This document shows, piece by piece, positions 23,501 to 34,413 of a stretch of DNA of 64,000 bases. A program made the translations under genes and the position numbers. Within the stretch, counting starts at the first letter, position 1, and each line of letters starts with the position of its first letter. Where the stretch lies: NCBI RefSeq assembly GCF_900005765.1, contig NC_041690.1, positions 496,001 through 560,000 of the forward strand, written 5' to 3'. This DNA comes from Plasmodium relictum. Taxonomy: Eukaryota; Apicomplexa; Aconoidasida; Haemosporida; Plasmodiidae. Under the pieces are notes generated by a model. The model ran no database searches. It had not been told where the DNA came from and was given only the letters and a program-made list of their open reading frames with translations.

Positions 23501-25985
23501 TTTTCCGTTTTCAGTTCTTCATACTTCTTTTCATTTTCATTACTTTTATTCTTTAACTCTTCATATTTTCTTTCATATTCATCCTTTTCCGTTTTCAGTT
23601 CTTCATACTTCTCTTCATTTTTAACATTTTTATTTTTTAATTTTTCATATTTTTTTTCATAATCTTCATTTGTACATTTAATTTCATTATTTTTATTTTT
23701 TAATTCTTCATATTTCCTTTCATATTCTTGGATTTTATTTTTCAATTCTTCATTTATATCTTTTAATTCTGCTAACTCCTTTTCTTTTTCTTCCTCTGCT
23801 TTTTTGTCAGAGTTTTTCATAAAATATGATTCTATGTTTATATTATTATTTATTTCTTGTTTCAATTTCTCTTTTTCATTTTTTAATAGATCAATTTCTT
23901 CAATAGCTTTGTTTTTTTCTTGCATAATTTTATCTATATAAATTTCTTTATTATTTAATGACTGTTTTATTTCATTGATTATATTATCTTTTTCAATAAT
24001 TAAATTTTCCATTTTATGTATCTTTTTGTCATATTCTAAATAACAATTCTTTTCATTATTTTTAATTTGATTTTCATCAGACATCATATGTTCCTCTTGT
24101 TTTTTTATAGATACATTTAAATTTAATTTTTCTTGATTAATATTTTCATAATTTTTTATTAGGGTATTTTTTAGTTCATTCATCTTTTTATTTTCTTCTA
24201 AAAAATTATTTACTTTGTTTTCATGAAACACTGAACTAAACTTGTATTTTTCTGGATTATTTAATAAAATATTTAAGTCTTCTGTAATTTTTTCAACTGT
24301 TTCCTCTTTTATTTTAATTTCTCTTTTCAAATTTTCAATAATATAAATATAATTTTTTTTATGTTCTCTTAATAATATTTCTTTATCTCCATTTTCTTTA
24401 TTTAATTCATCTGTATTAAGTTGAGTATTTCCTTCTTTGTTATTTCCAATATATTCATTGAATAAATATTTTTTAGTAATATTTTCTATATTATTTATTA
24501 ATGTTTCATCATCTTTAATGTTTAATATACTTTTTATATGAAACCACTTTTTTACTGAATTATCATATTCATTTTTTATATTAGTTACTTCACTATTTAA
24601 AATATCTATTTTTTCGTTATAATAATGTACTATTTCTTCATCACACTTTAACTTACATATATTGTTTAAATCTTCTCTTAAATTGTTGATAAGAGTATCC
24701 TTTTCTATTATTTTACTTAAAAGAATTTTATTTTCCTCTATTAAGTCATTGTTGTTTTCATGATTTTTCTTATTCTCTTCTGTATACTTTTTCTGTATTA
24801 GTAGCTTTTCATTATAACTTAAATTTATATTATCAAATTCTTTTATTTTTTCTTTTTTATTTAAAAAAAAAGATGAACACTGTTCCAATTTTTTTTTAAC
24901 ATTTGAAAAAATTTCAGTCTTTTCAATATTTGAAAAGTTTTCTTTATCTTTTTTTAATTTATCAAAAAATTCAATATGATCATTATCGAAATTTTCTTCT
25001 ACAATATCATGAATGTTTTCATTAATTAATTTACTAGCTATATTTCCATTATTTAAAGTATTAAATGAATCTTCATTAATGAAATTATTAGTTTTAACTA
25101 CATCTATTAAACTATTTGCTACTATATTATTATTTAAATTATCTTTTTTTTCAATACTTAAATTATTACCTTTTTCTTCAATGCTTAAATTACTATCCCC
25201 ATTTTTATTAATTAAATTATTATTTATATTTTCATTATTTAAATTGTCTTTTTTTTCAATACTTAAATTGTTATCTTTTTCTTCAACGCTTAAATTACTA
25301 TCTCCATTTTTATTAATTAAATTATTATTTATATTTTCATTATTTAAAATATTATCTTTATTTTTATTATCTAAAATATTATTTATATTTTCATTAATTA
25401 AGAATTTTTCTTTATAAATTTGTTCTGAAAAATTACTTTCAAGTCTATCATACACATTTTTACTTTTTAATATAGAATTATTTTTTTCATTAAAACATTC
25501 TTCACTGTTAAATTTTTTTTGTTTTTCATATGAATAGTTTTGTAAATCATTAGAACACTCTATTAAGTCCTTTTGATTATAAAATATTTTTTCATTTTCT
25601 TCCATATTATTATTATTAACTATTTCATCAACTAAAAAAAAAAAAATGTATATATTTATATATATATTTATCAGATTCATTAAACAATAAAAAAGCATAT
25701 ATATATATATATATATATGTATTTTAAAATACTTCTTTATAAACCTGAATTGTTAAAATTTAAATTATTATTTTCTAATATATCATCATTATTTATTATA
25801 TTAAGGTCATCGTCACCAATATCAATATCAGCTACCCATATGTTATCTTTATCATTACTTAATTGATCATCAAAACTATCATCAGATAATTCTAATTTAA
25901 TACTAGACTGATGTTTTTCTTCTTTAATTATTCTATCCATTTCTTTTCTTATTACAAATCTATTAAAATTTAATATTTTAATCAC
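20518..25985 (-). CDS. Giant coiled-coil protein (two exons)
   Basis: Exon 1 is 25985-25745 (ATG at 25985) and exon 2 is 25631-20518. The 113-nt intron has donor CAG/GTTTAT and acceptor T12-AG, and phase 1 matches, giving 1784 aa. Translating the intron would give a false hydrophobic start at 25698. Exon 1 is acidic with a single Trp (DNIWVADIDIGDDDLNI). Exon 2 opens with Asn-rich repeats, including a 35-residue unit present twice. It then becomes almost continuous coiled coil, including tandem 14/28-residue KYEELK units at about 23040-23760. It ends with an acidic tail, SDDDLQIDDVWNDKIDLENL, that echoes exon 1. There is no signal peptide or membrane segment. Likely a structural, tethering or cytoskeletal protein; I do not recognise a named family. 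Confidence 0.85.
23040..23760 (-). repeat. Tandem 84-bp coding repeats (28-residue coiled-coil units)
   Basis: Within the giant coiled-coil gene, units of the form KYEELKTEKDEYER plus KYEELKNKSNENEK (14+14 residues, four heptads) repeat with near-identical DNA. A larger block (TEKDEYER to TRNNEYEK) occurs twice. One half-unit near 23440-23452 has lost a codon (NENEKYEEL instead of NENEKKYEEL), making it 13 residues. The near-identity suggests recent expansion or gene conversion. Confidence 0.9.
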
Positions 25986-27286
25986 ATTTATTATTTATAT
26001 TATTCTTTAAAAAAAACATATATAAATATAGGGATAAATTATAAATATGAAATTGTGTATATTTTTACACAAATATACAAGTGAAACATAATATAATAAA
26101 AAAAAAAAAAAAAAACAAAAAAATTTAAAAAAATTATAATATTTTCATAATAATATTTATAAAAAAATTAAACAAAATAATAAAAAAAAAAAAAAAAAGT
26201 GTATACATCTATACAAATGAAATAAAAAATTTTGTAAAACAAAATTAAAAAAAAAAAAAACAGAATAAAATAAGAGTATATATATAAAATAAAACAAAAG
26301 CAAATAACATTTTACTGAAAGCAAACAAAAAACAATTACCTAAGATTTATATATATATAAAATAAAAGTAAAAATAGAATTAATACATTTTAATAATTTA
26401 TAAAATTTTATATATCTTTCATATTTATTTATATTGTACTTTTTAAAAAATTGTTAAATTCTTTTTTGGAATATTTATGCACAAATCTTCCAAAAAGATT
26501 TATATAATTTTCTTTATTAAATATGTGTTTATGAAGATATCTTTTTTAAATAATAATGGAAATTATATATATGCATATATAAAATTTTTTATAAATTTTA
26601 TTTTTTATTACTGTATTTAGTTTCCATATATTAGGAATCTTTTTCAAATTTCAAATGTTATTAATGTTTTTTAATTTTTTTCTAATTTCCCTTACTGCTA
26701 ATCATTGTTATGATTTTCTACTTTCACAATTAATATCTTATAGTAATTATATCTTTAATATAATTAAGAAATATAAAAATATTTATAATATACGTACCTA
26801 TATATATATATACATTCATACAAAACTTCATACTACTTTACAATCATTATTTAAATGTAGTTAAAAACACATTACTGTAAAAAAAATAAATAATAAATTT
26901 TTAAAATAGTAGAAGATGTTTTTATTTTTTAAGATAGTTATCTTTATAATGATATAGCTGATCTTTTTTGTTACGTAAAAAAAAATATACATAATTTTTA
27001 TTGCAGTATTAAAATAGTGAAAATAACATATTTGTTATGCTTAAATTTTACTATTATTCCTTTTTGTTTATAAAAAAAAGAAAAAAAAAGTATAAGTTTT
27101 TAGTAAAAGCGTGATAGTTTTTAATTACATATTAAAAGAAAAAAAAATAGTTTTTGTCTTATTATTAAATTTGTACTATCAAATAAAGTAGTATAAAAAG
27201 GTTATTTCAAATTAAAATTTAATCAATAATAAAAAAAAAAAAATTAAAAAGAGAAAAAAACAATAATTTTCAAAAATTAAAAAGTT
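25986..27286. other. Intergenic region upstream of coiled-coil gene
   Basis: 1.3 kb between two minus-strand genes, with poly(A) blocks at about 26099-26255. An inverted repeat lies at 26461-26471 (CTTTTTTGGAA) and 26488-26497 (TTCCAAAAAG). The 69-codon plus-strand ORF at 26655-26864 lacks coding character. No gene is supported. Confidence 0.55.
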
Positions 27287-29848
27287 TTATGCATTATTTT
27301 TTTTTTTTTTTTTTTTAATTATTTTTTTTATTTTATTGTAATTTTTCTTTTTTTCTTTTTGATTGCCTTTTTGTTTATCTTCTTTATAATTTATACTTTT
27401 ATTTTTGTAATTATTACCGGTAATATTTTTGTTTCTTTCCTGTTCTTTTTGAAAATATTTTATAAATTTGTTGTAAGGAGAAAAAATGATTTCAATGAAA
27501 TCAATTGCGGTTAGCATATAAGGAGAAAGATTATTAATAGATATATTTTCATAATCATCGTTACTTAAAATAAATGATTTATCAACTGATTCTTTAAAGT
27601 TGTTTTTTTTAATTGTATTGAATTCATCAAAATTTTCTCTATGTTTATGGAAAATGTCATCAAAATCACATTTCATTAATTTATTTTCGTCAATTATTCT
27701 CTTTTCACTCAAATTCATATTATAGTTAATAGTTTTATTTTTTACATAACAATTATTCCGATTTATATAATTTTTCAAAATTGCATTATAATTTTCATTT
27801 GAATCATTTAAAGATATATCTAAAGCTAAAGAAGATATTTCTTTAAAAAGACAAGAATGAAATAAAATATTTTGAAAGAAAATAGAAAGATTATCATTCA
27901 TATAAGAAATAACTATTCCTTCTTTTTCAACAATACATTTAACTAAAGGAAATTTCATCATAATTGATTGAATTATTTTTAAAATAGAAAAAGAAATCAC
28001 ATAATCTGAATGTAAAGAAATATTGAATAAATGATATATTATTCTACATAATAGATGATTATTACTAGATTTAAAATTATTATAATTATTTGTAAAATTT
28101 TTAGTTTTTAGCAATAGATCTATACAATACAACATTTCAGAACTAAAATTATATTTTTCTTTTAATTTATCTTTTCTTGAAGAATTATACTTAATTGGTT
28201 TTCCGTTTTTAAGATTATCTGTTTTAGAATTTTCATTATCATTTAAGTAATATTTATCGCTATCTAAAAAATTATTGTAAATGAAATTTCTATTTTGTAA
28301 TAAAAAAGTAGATGAACCTGTATGAAAATAATGAATTGATGAATCTAACAGATGTAAAAGACAACTGGCTATCCATGAGCAATCAATATATATATTATCA
28401 TTAACTTTATTTAGAATTTTTAGAAATATATGAATAGAAGTCATTCTAAGGGATGGTGAAGTTTTATTTTCCTTTGCTATTGCTTTTATCTCTTCAAAGA
28501 CATCATCCATTATTAGCTTATTAATATATAATGCATAATTTGATATGGCATATAATACATTTTTTACGAAAAAAATTGAATATTTTTTGTATTCTCTTAA
28601 TACACATAAATAAATTAAAAATAGTTGATCTAATATTTTTTCTGTATTTTTTTCTATTATTTTTAAATTTCCACATATATTTGTTTTTACTTGTAATTCA
28701 TTATTTTTTCCTTCATTATCGTTTTTATCTTGATCAGAATATAATTTTGCATGAATTTTTTTCTCTGTTATATTTATGTTAGAAAATATTTTTAATAAAT
28801 TTGGACAAATGCTTTTTTCTTTTTTAAAAATATATTTGGAGAAATAATCTACCAAAGTTAATGTAAAAGATAAATTATGATCATTATCAATAATTTCATT
28901 CAGAGTATTCAAGCATTTCATACATAGAATTTCAGAATTTTTGTTATTTCCTCCTTTATTATATTTTTTACTATGATAAGTATATATATTTGAATATAGT
29001 ATAAGGTATTCTAACAATTTTTCATTTTTTGACAAATACAAATTAACTGTTACTATTTCACATAATAAATTCACATAAACAGTAGTATTATCACATATGT
29101 TTTCTTTCAATATATTACAAAAATCTCTAAAATACTTTACAATCATTTGCTCTAATTTATTAACACTTTGTATAATTTTAGAAAAATTTTTTGATTCACT
29201 TTTTTTTTTTTTATTATTCAAATTACTATTATTTTCAGTAGCATCGTTATCCACATCAGCTGTGTTAAAAATCTTATATGATGGTGTTATACATTTTAAA
29301 ATAGTGCATATGGATATACAACTTAAGATATTAATATTTTCAAAGTATTTATGTTTTATTTTAAAATTATAATCATTATATTTATTTTCTCTATCCAATT
29401 CCCTTTTTCCTTTTAGACTTTCTTTAAAAATATAAAATAGCAAATCAAATTTTTTAATATTAAGATTTTGATCAGCTATAATATTATTGGCAGTAGTTGC
29501 AATAATATTTCTAATATCTTGGAAATTTTTAATTTTGTTAGAAACATTAAAAATCTCTTCTTCAAAGGGTTTTTTTTTCACTTTTCTTTTTTTGATATTA
29601 TCTAAAAGTTTTCTTAACTTTAATTTTTCTTTTTCTTTTTTTCTACTTTTTTTTTCTTCTACTTTGTTGTTTTCTTCATCATATGTTAAAACTCCATTTC
29701 TAGTTATTTTTGGCAAGCTAAAATTTTTTCTTCTTGTATCGTAACTTATTTCTCTGTTAAATGTTCTTGTTTCTGATTCATAAAATTCTTCTTTATTAGC
29801 CTCATTTTTCTTTTTTTTTTTAATCTTTTTCTTTAATTTAAAATTCAT
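27287..29848 (-). CDS. NOC3: Nucleolar complex protein 3 (NOC3), ribosome biogenesis
   Basis: Single exon, 853 aa. NOC3 pairs with NOC2 in late nucleolar/nucleoplasmic 60S pre-ribosome maturation and export, and has a reported role in replication licensing in yeast. Diagnostic features: a basic N-terminus; LPKITRNGVLTYDEE (about 45-59), matching the LP-x-K-x-x-G-L motif; and a helical NOC3 domain at about 110-230 with ILSCISICTILKCITPSYKI (family: LASL-LAVFKDIIPGYRI). SKIIQSVNKLEQMIVKYF follows (family: VSKEVK-LR-YE-SLLK-Y). The middle and C-terminal helical repeats correspond to the CBF/MAK21 region. The C-terminus is a lysine tail (poly-Lys near residues 835-850), a plausible nucleolar signal. 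Yeast NOC3 is about 660 aa; the excess is Asn/Lys-rich inserts. The stop is close to a T15 run. Confidence 0.85.
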   Translation of the reverse strand: MNFKLKKKIKKKKKNEANKEEFYESETRTFNREISYDTRRKNFSLPKITRNGVLTYDEENNKVEEKKSRKKEKEKLKLRKLLDNIKKRKVKKKPFEEEIFNVSNKIKNFQDIRNIIATTANNIIADQNLNIKKFDLLFYIFKESLKGKRELDRENKYNDYNFKIKHKYFENINILSCISICTILKCITPSYKIFNTADVDNDATENNSNLNNKKKKSESKNFSKIIQSVNKLEQMIVKYFRDFCNILKENICDNTTVYVNLLCEIVTVNLYLSKNEKLLEYLILYSNIYTYHSKKYNKGGNNKNSEILCMKCLNTLNEIIDNDHNLSFTLTLVDYFSKYIFKKEKSICPNLLKIFSNINITEKKIHAKLYSDQDKNDNEGKNNELQVKTNICGNLKIIEKNTEKILDQLFLIYLCVLREYKKYSIFFVKNVLYAISNYALYINKLIMDDVFEEIKAIAKENKTSPSLRMTSIHIFLKILNKVNDNIYIDCSWIASCLLHLLDSSIHYFHTGSSTFLLQNRNFIYNNFLDSDKYYLNDNENSKTDNLKNGKPIKYNSSRKDKLKEKYNFSSEMLYCIDLLLKTKNFTNNYNNFKSSNNHLLCRIIYHLFNISLHSDYVISFSILKIIQSIMMKFPLVKCIVEKEGIVISYMNDNLSIFFQNILFHSCLFKEISSLALDISLNDSNENYNAILKNYINRNNCYVKNKTINYNMNLSEKRIIDENKLMKCDFDDIFHKHRENFDEFNTIKKNNFKESVDKSFILSNDDYENISINNLSPYMLTAIDFIEIIFSPYNKFIKYFQKEQERNKNITGNNYKNKSINYKEDKQKGNQKEKKKNYNKIKKIIKKKKKKNNA

Positions 29849-30546
29849 TTTATCTCACCCTAAAACTTATATATATTTATTTTTTTAATTATTTATTATT
29901 TTATTTTTTTTTTTTAATTTAATCAAGTTGATAATATTTTATCTTTGTTTTATGCAAATTATTTTTGATGTTTCATTTTTATTTATTTTATAAAAACCTT
30001 TATGTTTTTCATTTTACCAAAGTGTAGATAAAAAAAAAAAAAAATTAAAAATTATAAACATTTAATTTATTTTTATTATAAAAAAACATTAAAGGATTTT
30101 CTCTATTTTTTTTTTTTTTTTTTTTTTTTAAACATATATTTTAACAATTTTTTATGTATCTTTAATACATTTTTTTTTAAGTTAGAAAAAGTTGCAAATA
30201 TTTTTGGAATATTTTTTTTAGTTAAATGCATTTATTATAGTACTTCTTTAATGGTACATTTAATGCATATTTTACTTTTATTTTGACAATTATAAAGAAA
30301 AATTAATTTTAAAAATTTGTAAAATAATTTTTATAAAAAATTGTGTTAACTATTTTTTACTTTTTTTAAAATTTACGTCAAAAGAATTAAAGAAATTATA
30401 AAAGCACAAACAACGGTAAAAAAATAATAATGAAATTAATTTTTTTTTGTCAAACAAAAACAAAAAATTAAAAAATATATATTATTATATTTACAAATAT
30501 TTAAAAAAATAACAAAAATTAAGGTAAATACATGTTCTTTGTTTTT
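29849..30546. other. Intergenic region upstream of NOC3
   Basis: 698 bases between the NOC3 start and the NIP7 stop, both on the minus strand. It contains T20+ and A13 tracts. No gene is seen; it presumably holds the NOC3 promoter and NIP7 3' UTR. Confidence 0.6.
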
Positions 30547-30596
30547 CTAGATAGTTGATTCACTTCTTAAATATTCTCCGACATCACCCTTAAAAA

Positions 30597-30629
<33 letters not shown>

Positions 30630-31570
30630 TAAATAAATAAAAAATATAATTAAATTATAAAATTTAGTATAAATTCAATAAATAAAGGATAATATAATTA
30701 AAAAAGAAAAAATACCTGGTGAATTAATATAGTATCTGTAACATTTAAAATTTTTATTTCTTGTGTATTTCTTATTGATATTCCAAATCCAATTGGGTTA
30801 TCGTTCATTGATAAAACTATTACTCCGTCTCCTTTTTTTATATTATCACTTACTTTTAATAAATGGCTCTACATAAATTAAAATAAAACATACATATATA
30901 AATTATCTAAAAAGCATATTCATATCTTTTTTCCTAACTTTTAAAACATTGTTTCCAAATAGAAAATTCTTTTCTCCTGATTCTTTTAACCAAATTTTAT
31001 GAATACAAAATTCATTTAAAAAAGAAATACAAGTAATCTTTATAAAAAAGTTATTAGCTTTAGTGAATTTTCCTATGCATATTCCTAAGGATATCTAAAG
31101 AAAAAAAAAAAAAAAATATTGAACGTACTTTTAATATGAAAAATTGTAATTTTCAAATTATATAATCTATTAATAAAAAAAAGTATATTTCATTACTAAT
31201 GATTTTTTATTGATAGATTCTGCTTGCTTAACAACATCAGCTCTGAAAACAATTATAAATATAGAAAAATATGTAAATGAGCAAATGCTTTTTTTTTATT
31301 GTTTCAAAATTAAAATTACCTAATGAAATAAACATTTAATTTATGTAATCTAAAGACATATTCTTCATTATTGTAAGACAACATACTTAACAAATTATTC
31401 CCTACACTTTAAAAAAATAAAAATATATTTTTAAAATATTTTATATTTTCTTTTCAACATATATATACAAAATAAAAAAAAAATTAATATTCTAAATATT
31501 TTTTCATAAGTTACAATTTAGCAAGTTTTTTGAAAACTAGCATAGTTTCTTGATCATTTAACGGCCTCAT
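30547..31570 (-). CDS. NIP7: 60S ribosome biogenesis protein NIP7 (six small exons)
   Basis: No exon is long enough to stand out alone; I assembled them by similarity. Exons: 31570-31515, 31406-31320, 31242-31197, 31094-30939, 30868-30716 and 30588-30547. All introns are GT-AG (70-127 nt) and every phase agrees, giving exactly 179 aa; human NIP7 is 180. The start MRPLNDQETMLVFKKLAK matches the human MRPLTEEETRVMFEKIAK. Exon 2 gives EEYVFRLHKLNVYFIR, and exon 4 gives SLGICIGKFTK and FLFGNNVLK. Exon 5 gives GDGVIVLSMNDNPIGFG, the PUA domain with its RNA-binding surface, and the end is GDVGEYLRSESTI. NIP7 binds 60S precursors and is needed for 27S/ITS2 rRNA processing in the nucleolus. It neighbours NOC3, another 60S factor, but has its own promoter. 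It is divergent from the enkurin-like gene. Confidence 0.95.
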
Positions 31571-32843
31571 TTTTATCAAATTTCGTTTTATATTTTTTGA
31601 AAAAGAAATAATTCTTATTATAATAACATATTATAAAAAGAAAAAAAAATAAGAATATTAAAAAAAAAAAAAAATAGAACAAATATAAATAAAAAAAAAA
31701 AAAAAAGAAATAAAATTTTTTTTTTAATTTTTTGTTATTTTGGAGGTAATATCTATGGGTATATATAAATTACTTCATAAATTAAAATTTTATTTCATGT
31801 TTAATAAAAACATGAGAATTTAATTTGCATAATCACATAATATTTTTTTTAATAAAATATACTCAATTATATATATAAAAAAATTAACTTTTTTTCTTAT
31901 ATAATTTTGCTTTTGTTGTAATTATGTTGAAATATATTTTTTTTTTTTTTTTTTTTTTTCAAAGTAACTTAAAATTTCAAGTATATATATCACAAATATT
32001 TTTAAAAATATGCAATGAAGAATATATCTGGAGATATATAAATTCATTACAAATAAAAAAAAAAATATGTAGCATTATATATTAACTATAAAAAAGAGGT
32101 TAATTTTAACATTAGATATTTCATGAAAATATAAATTAAAAATGTAGGGCTAAAAATTTATATATCTTTTCTTTCTAATCTTTCATGAATAGAAAATATA
32201 TGCAATGTATTATAGAATTATAAAAATAGTTCGTTATTTCCATTATTATTATTTTAAAATTAAAATAAAGGGGAAAAAAGAAAAAGAAAAATGAAATTAT
32301 TTGATGTATTATTTTATATAATTTCTTACAAATAGAAGAAAAAAGGTGTATATTATTATTGAGAAATGGATCAATAATTTAAATATTCTTATATAAATAC
32401 TTGGTATATATTTATATTATATATACAAAATTTTATTCGTTTGTATTATCTTCAAATTAATGAAAAATTTATTTTTATAAATTTAGTGCAGTATTTCCAT
32501 TTTTTTAGACATTCTATTCTATAAGGAAAAAAAAAAAAAAAAAAAAAATCCTTTTTTTTGTGATATATAAAATAGAAATAAAATAATATTCAATTATATA
32601 GATAATGAAAGTAACTAAAATATAATAATTATACTAGCTTAAGATAAATTTTTTTTTTTTTTTTCTATATTTCATTAAATATTAATTTTTATAGACAAAA
32701 TATATTAATTAGAAAAGGAGTCTATATAAATAAAGATAAATTGACCTAATAGAAGAAAAAAAAGAAGAAAATAATAAAGTTATGCGTTTATGCTAAAATA
32801 TATGAAATTTTAATAATATAATTGTTAATAGAAATATAAAAAT

Positions 32844-32874
<31 letters not shown>

Positions 32875-32926
32875 TTATTTAAAAATATATGTCCATATAT
32901 AGGTAATATGTATATCTTATAAAAAA
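31571..32926. other. Divergent promoter region NIP7 / enkurin-like gene
   Basis: 1.36 kb of very AT-rich DNA with A- and T-tracts (for example T20 near 31938-31959 and A22 near 32527-32548). It should carry both promoters. No further gene is visible. Confidence 0.6.
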
Positions 32927-33754
32927 ATGGAAGACTATGAAAAACTATTTGAGGATATGAAATTAGAAGAAGACAATGCATATAATATAATAAAAAAAAG
33001 TGAAGAAAAAAAGATAAAAAAAATACTATACAAATCAAAACATGATCCTAATGTACTACCAAGTTATTCAACTTTTAATTTAAAAGGAAAACGATACAAT
33101 ATTTCTAATGTAACTGGAATCTTAATAAAAAAAGAAGAGAAGCAAAAGAGCTTGACTGATTTAAAAAATAGTTATAATGATAATAAAAAAATTCTAAAAA
33201 AAGGAGAAAAAAATAAAATGATACCTTCATTAAATGAAATGAAAAAAATAAACCCAACTGTACTTACTGTTAAAAACAAAAAAAAAAAATTTAAAGATCC
33301 ATTACCAGATAGAAATGATGTTCCGTTAATGAATTTAAGAGAAGAAATAGATTATATTTACGATAACGCTGTTCAAATAATTAATGCAAAACCAGAAGAA
33401 AAAAAAAAAAAACATGGAAAAGTTCTTTTAGATGAAAATCCATTAGACAAGAAAGATTATGGGAAAGTTAGCCCATATCTAATAAAGATAAAAAATGAAT
33501 TAAAAGAAAAGGAAAATTTAAAAAAACAAGATATTATTGATGAGGAAAAAATTACTAAAGAAGTAGAAGAAAAAAGGAATATTTTATTAATAGAACTCAA
33601 AAATAAATATAATGAAATTAATAAAGAATATTTAAAAATATCTCATGTTATCGATGTTAATTCAGTGAGAAAATTAAAAAAAAAAGAAAATTATGAAAAG
33701 CAATTAAATCAGTTAGAAAAAGATATACAAAAATTAGAAACACAAAGTTATTAA
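32927..33754 (+). CDS. Enkurin-domain protein (axonemal)
   Basis: Single exon, 275 aa. The C-terminal half matches enkurin. EIDYIYDNAVQIINAKPEEK aligns with the animal segment preceding the domain. KKDYGKVSPYLIKIKNEL (about 174-191) aligns with KKDYGVTPEYICKRNEE. The domain then ends with a helical stretch (LLIELKNKYNEINKEY, then VRKLKKKENYEKQLNQLEKDI) like the animal terminus. Enkurin-family proteins are microtubule inner or inner-junction proteins of motile cilia. Plasmodium builds axonemes only in male gametes, so expression there is expected (inference). The N-terminus is basic and less conserved. It is convergent with the small multi-exon gene on the minus strand. Confidence 0.85.
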   Translation: MEDYEKLFEDMKLEEDNAYNIIKKSEEKKIKKILYKSKHDPNVLPSYSTFNLKGKRYNISNVTGILIKKEEKQKSLTDLKNSYNDNKKILKKGEKNKMIPSLNEMKKINPTVLTVKNKKKKFKDPLPDRNDVPLMNLREEIDYIYDNAVQIINAKPEEKKKKHGKVLLDENPLDKKDYGKVSPYLIKIKNELKEKENLKKQDIIDEEKITKEVEEKRNILLIELKNKYNEINKEYLKISHVIDVNSVRKLKKKENYEKQLNQLEKDIQKLETQSY

Positions 33755-34126
33755 ATGGAATATAAATTTTGTTTTATTTTTTTTTAAATATATTTATTAT
33801 TTTTTAGAATATATATATCCTTTCTGTTGTCAATTTGAAAAAAAAAAAAAAAAAAACATATTATTTAATAATCAATATATTTATATTATTTTATATTAAA
33901 AGTAATGCAAATTTTTTTTATTTCTCTTTAATTTCTTGTCATATGACAGAATTTAATATATGCATAAGAAAAAAAAAACAGATGTTTACCAAAGAAAATT
34001 TTTATTTTCTTAAATAGTTGAATAATTATAATGAAAAGAATAAAAAGAAAATTAAAAAAAAAAAAATTATTATAATAAAATTTATATGTAATAAAACATA
34101 TTAATTATATATATATATTTTTTATT
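33755..34126. other. Convergent intergenic region
   Basis: 372 bases holding 3' ends of the enkurin-like gene and the small multi-exon gene. It contains A18 and (TA)n runs; the 60-codon ORF here is not convincing. Confidence 0.6.
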
Positions 34127-34372
34127 TTAAATTATTAATATAGGACCATTTATTTCAAATGTTTTTTTTATTTTATTTTTATTTCCTTTTTCATCTAAAC
34201 AGGTAAAAAAAAATTATAATTTTTTTTTTTATTTTACTTAATAAAAATAATAAGAATGCTTATGCATATGTAAATTCTCACCTAATTTGGTGTTTTCTAA
34301 AAATGGAGGAGTTTTCATTTCTTTTTTATCTAAAGTTTCTTTAGAAATGTTTTCATTCTAATTAAAAAAAAG

Positions 34373-34413
<41 letters not shown>

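Noticed and set aside
23088..23624. 178-codon plus-strand ORF rich in His/Phe/Leu
   Set aside because: It is the reverse-strand shadow of the KYEELK coiled-coil repeats.
23040..23760. Regular repeat block as a CRISPR-like array
   Set aside because: The periodicity is coding (84 bp, 28 residues) inside an open frame in a eukaryotic genome.
25632..25698. ATG at 25698 as the start of the giant coiled-coil protein
   Set aside because: That start lies within the intron; the hydrophobic N-terminus is the translated acceptor tract, and exon 1 joins in phase.
26655..26864. 69-codon plus-strand ORF in the spacer before NOC3
   Set aside because: No conserved-looking segment and composition matches the spacer.
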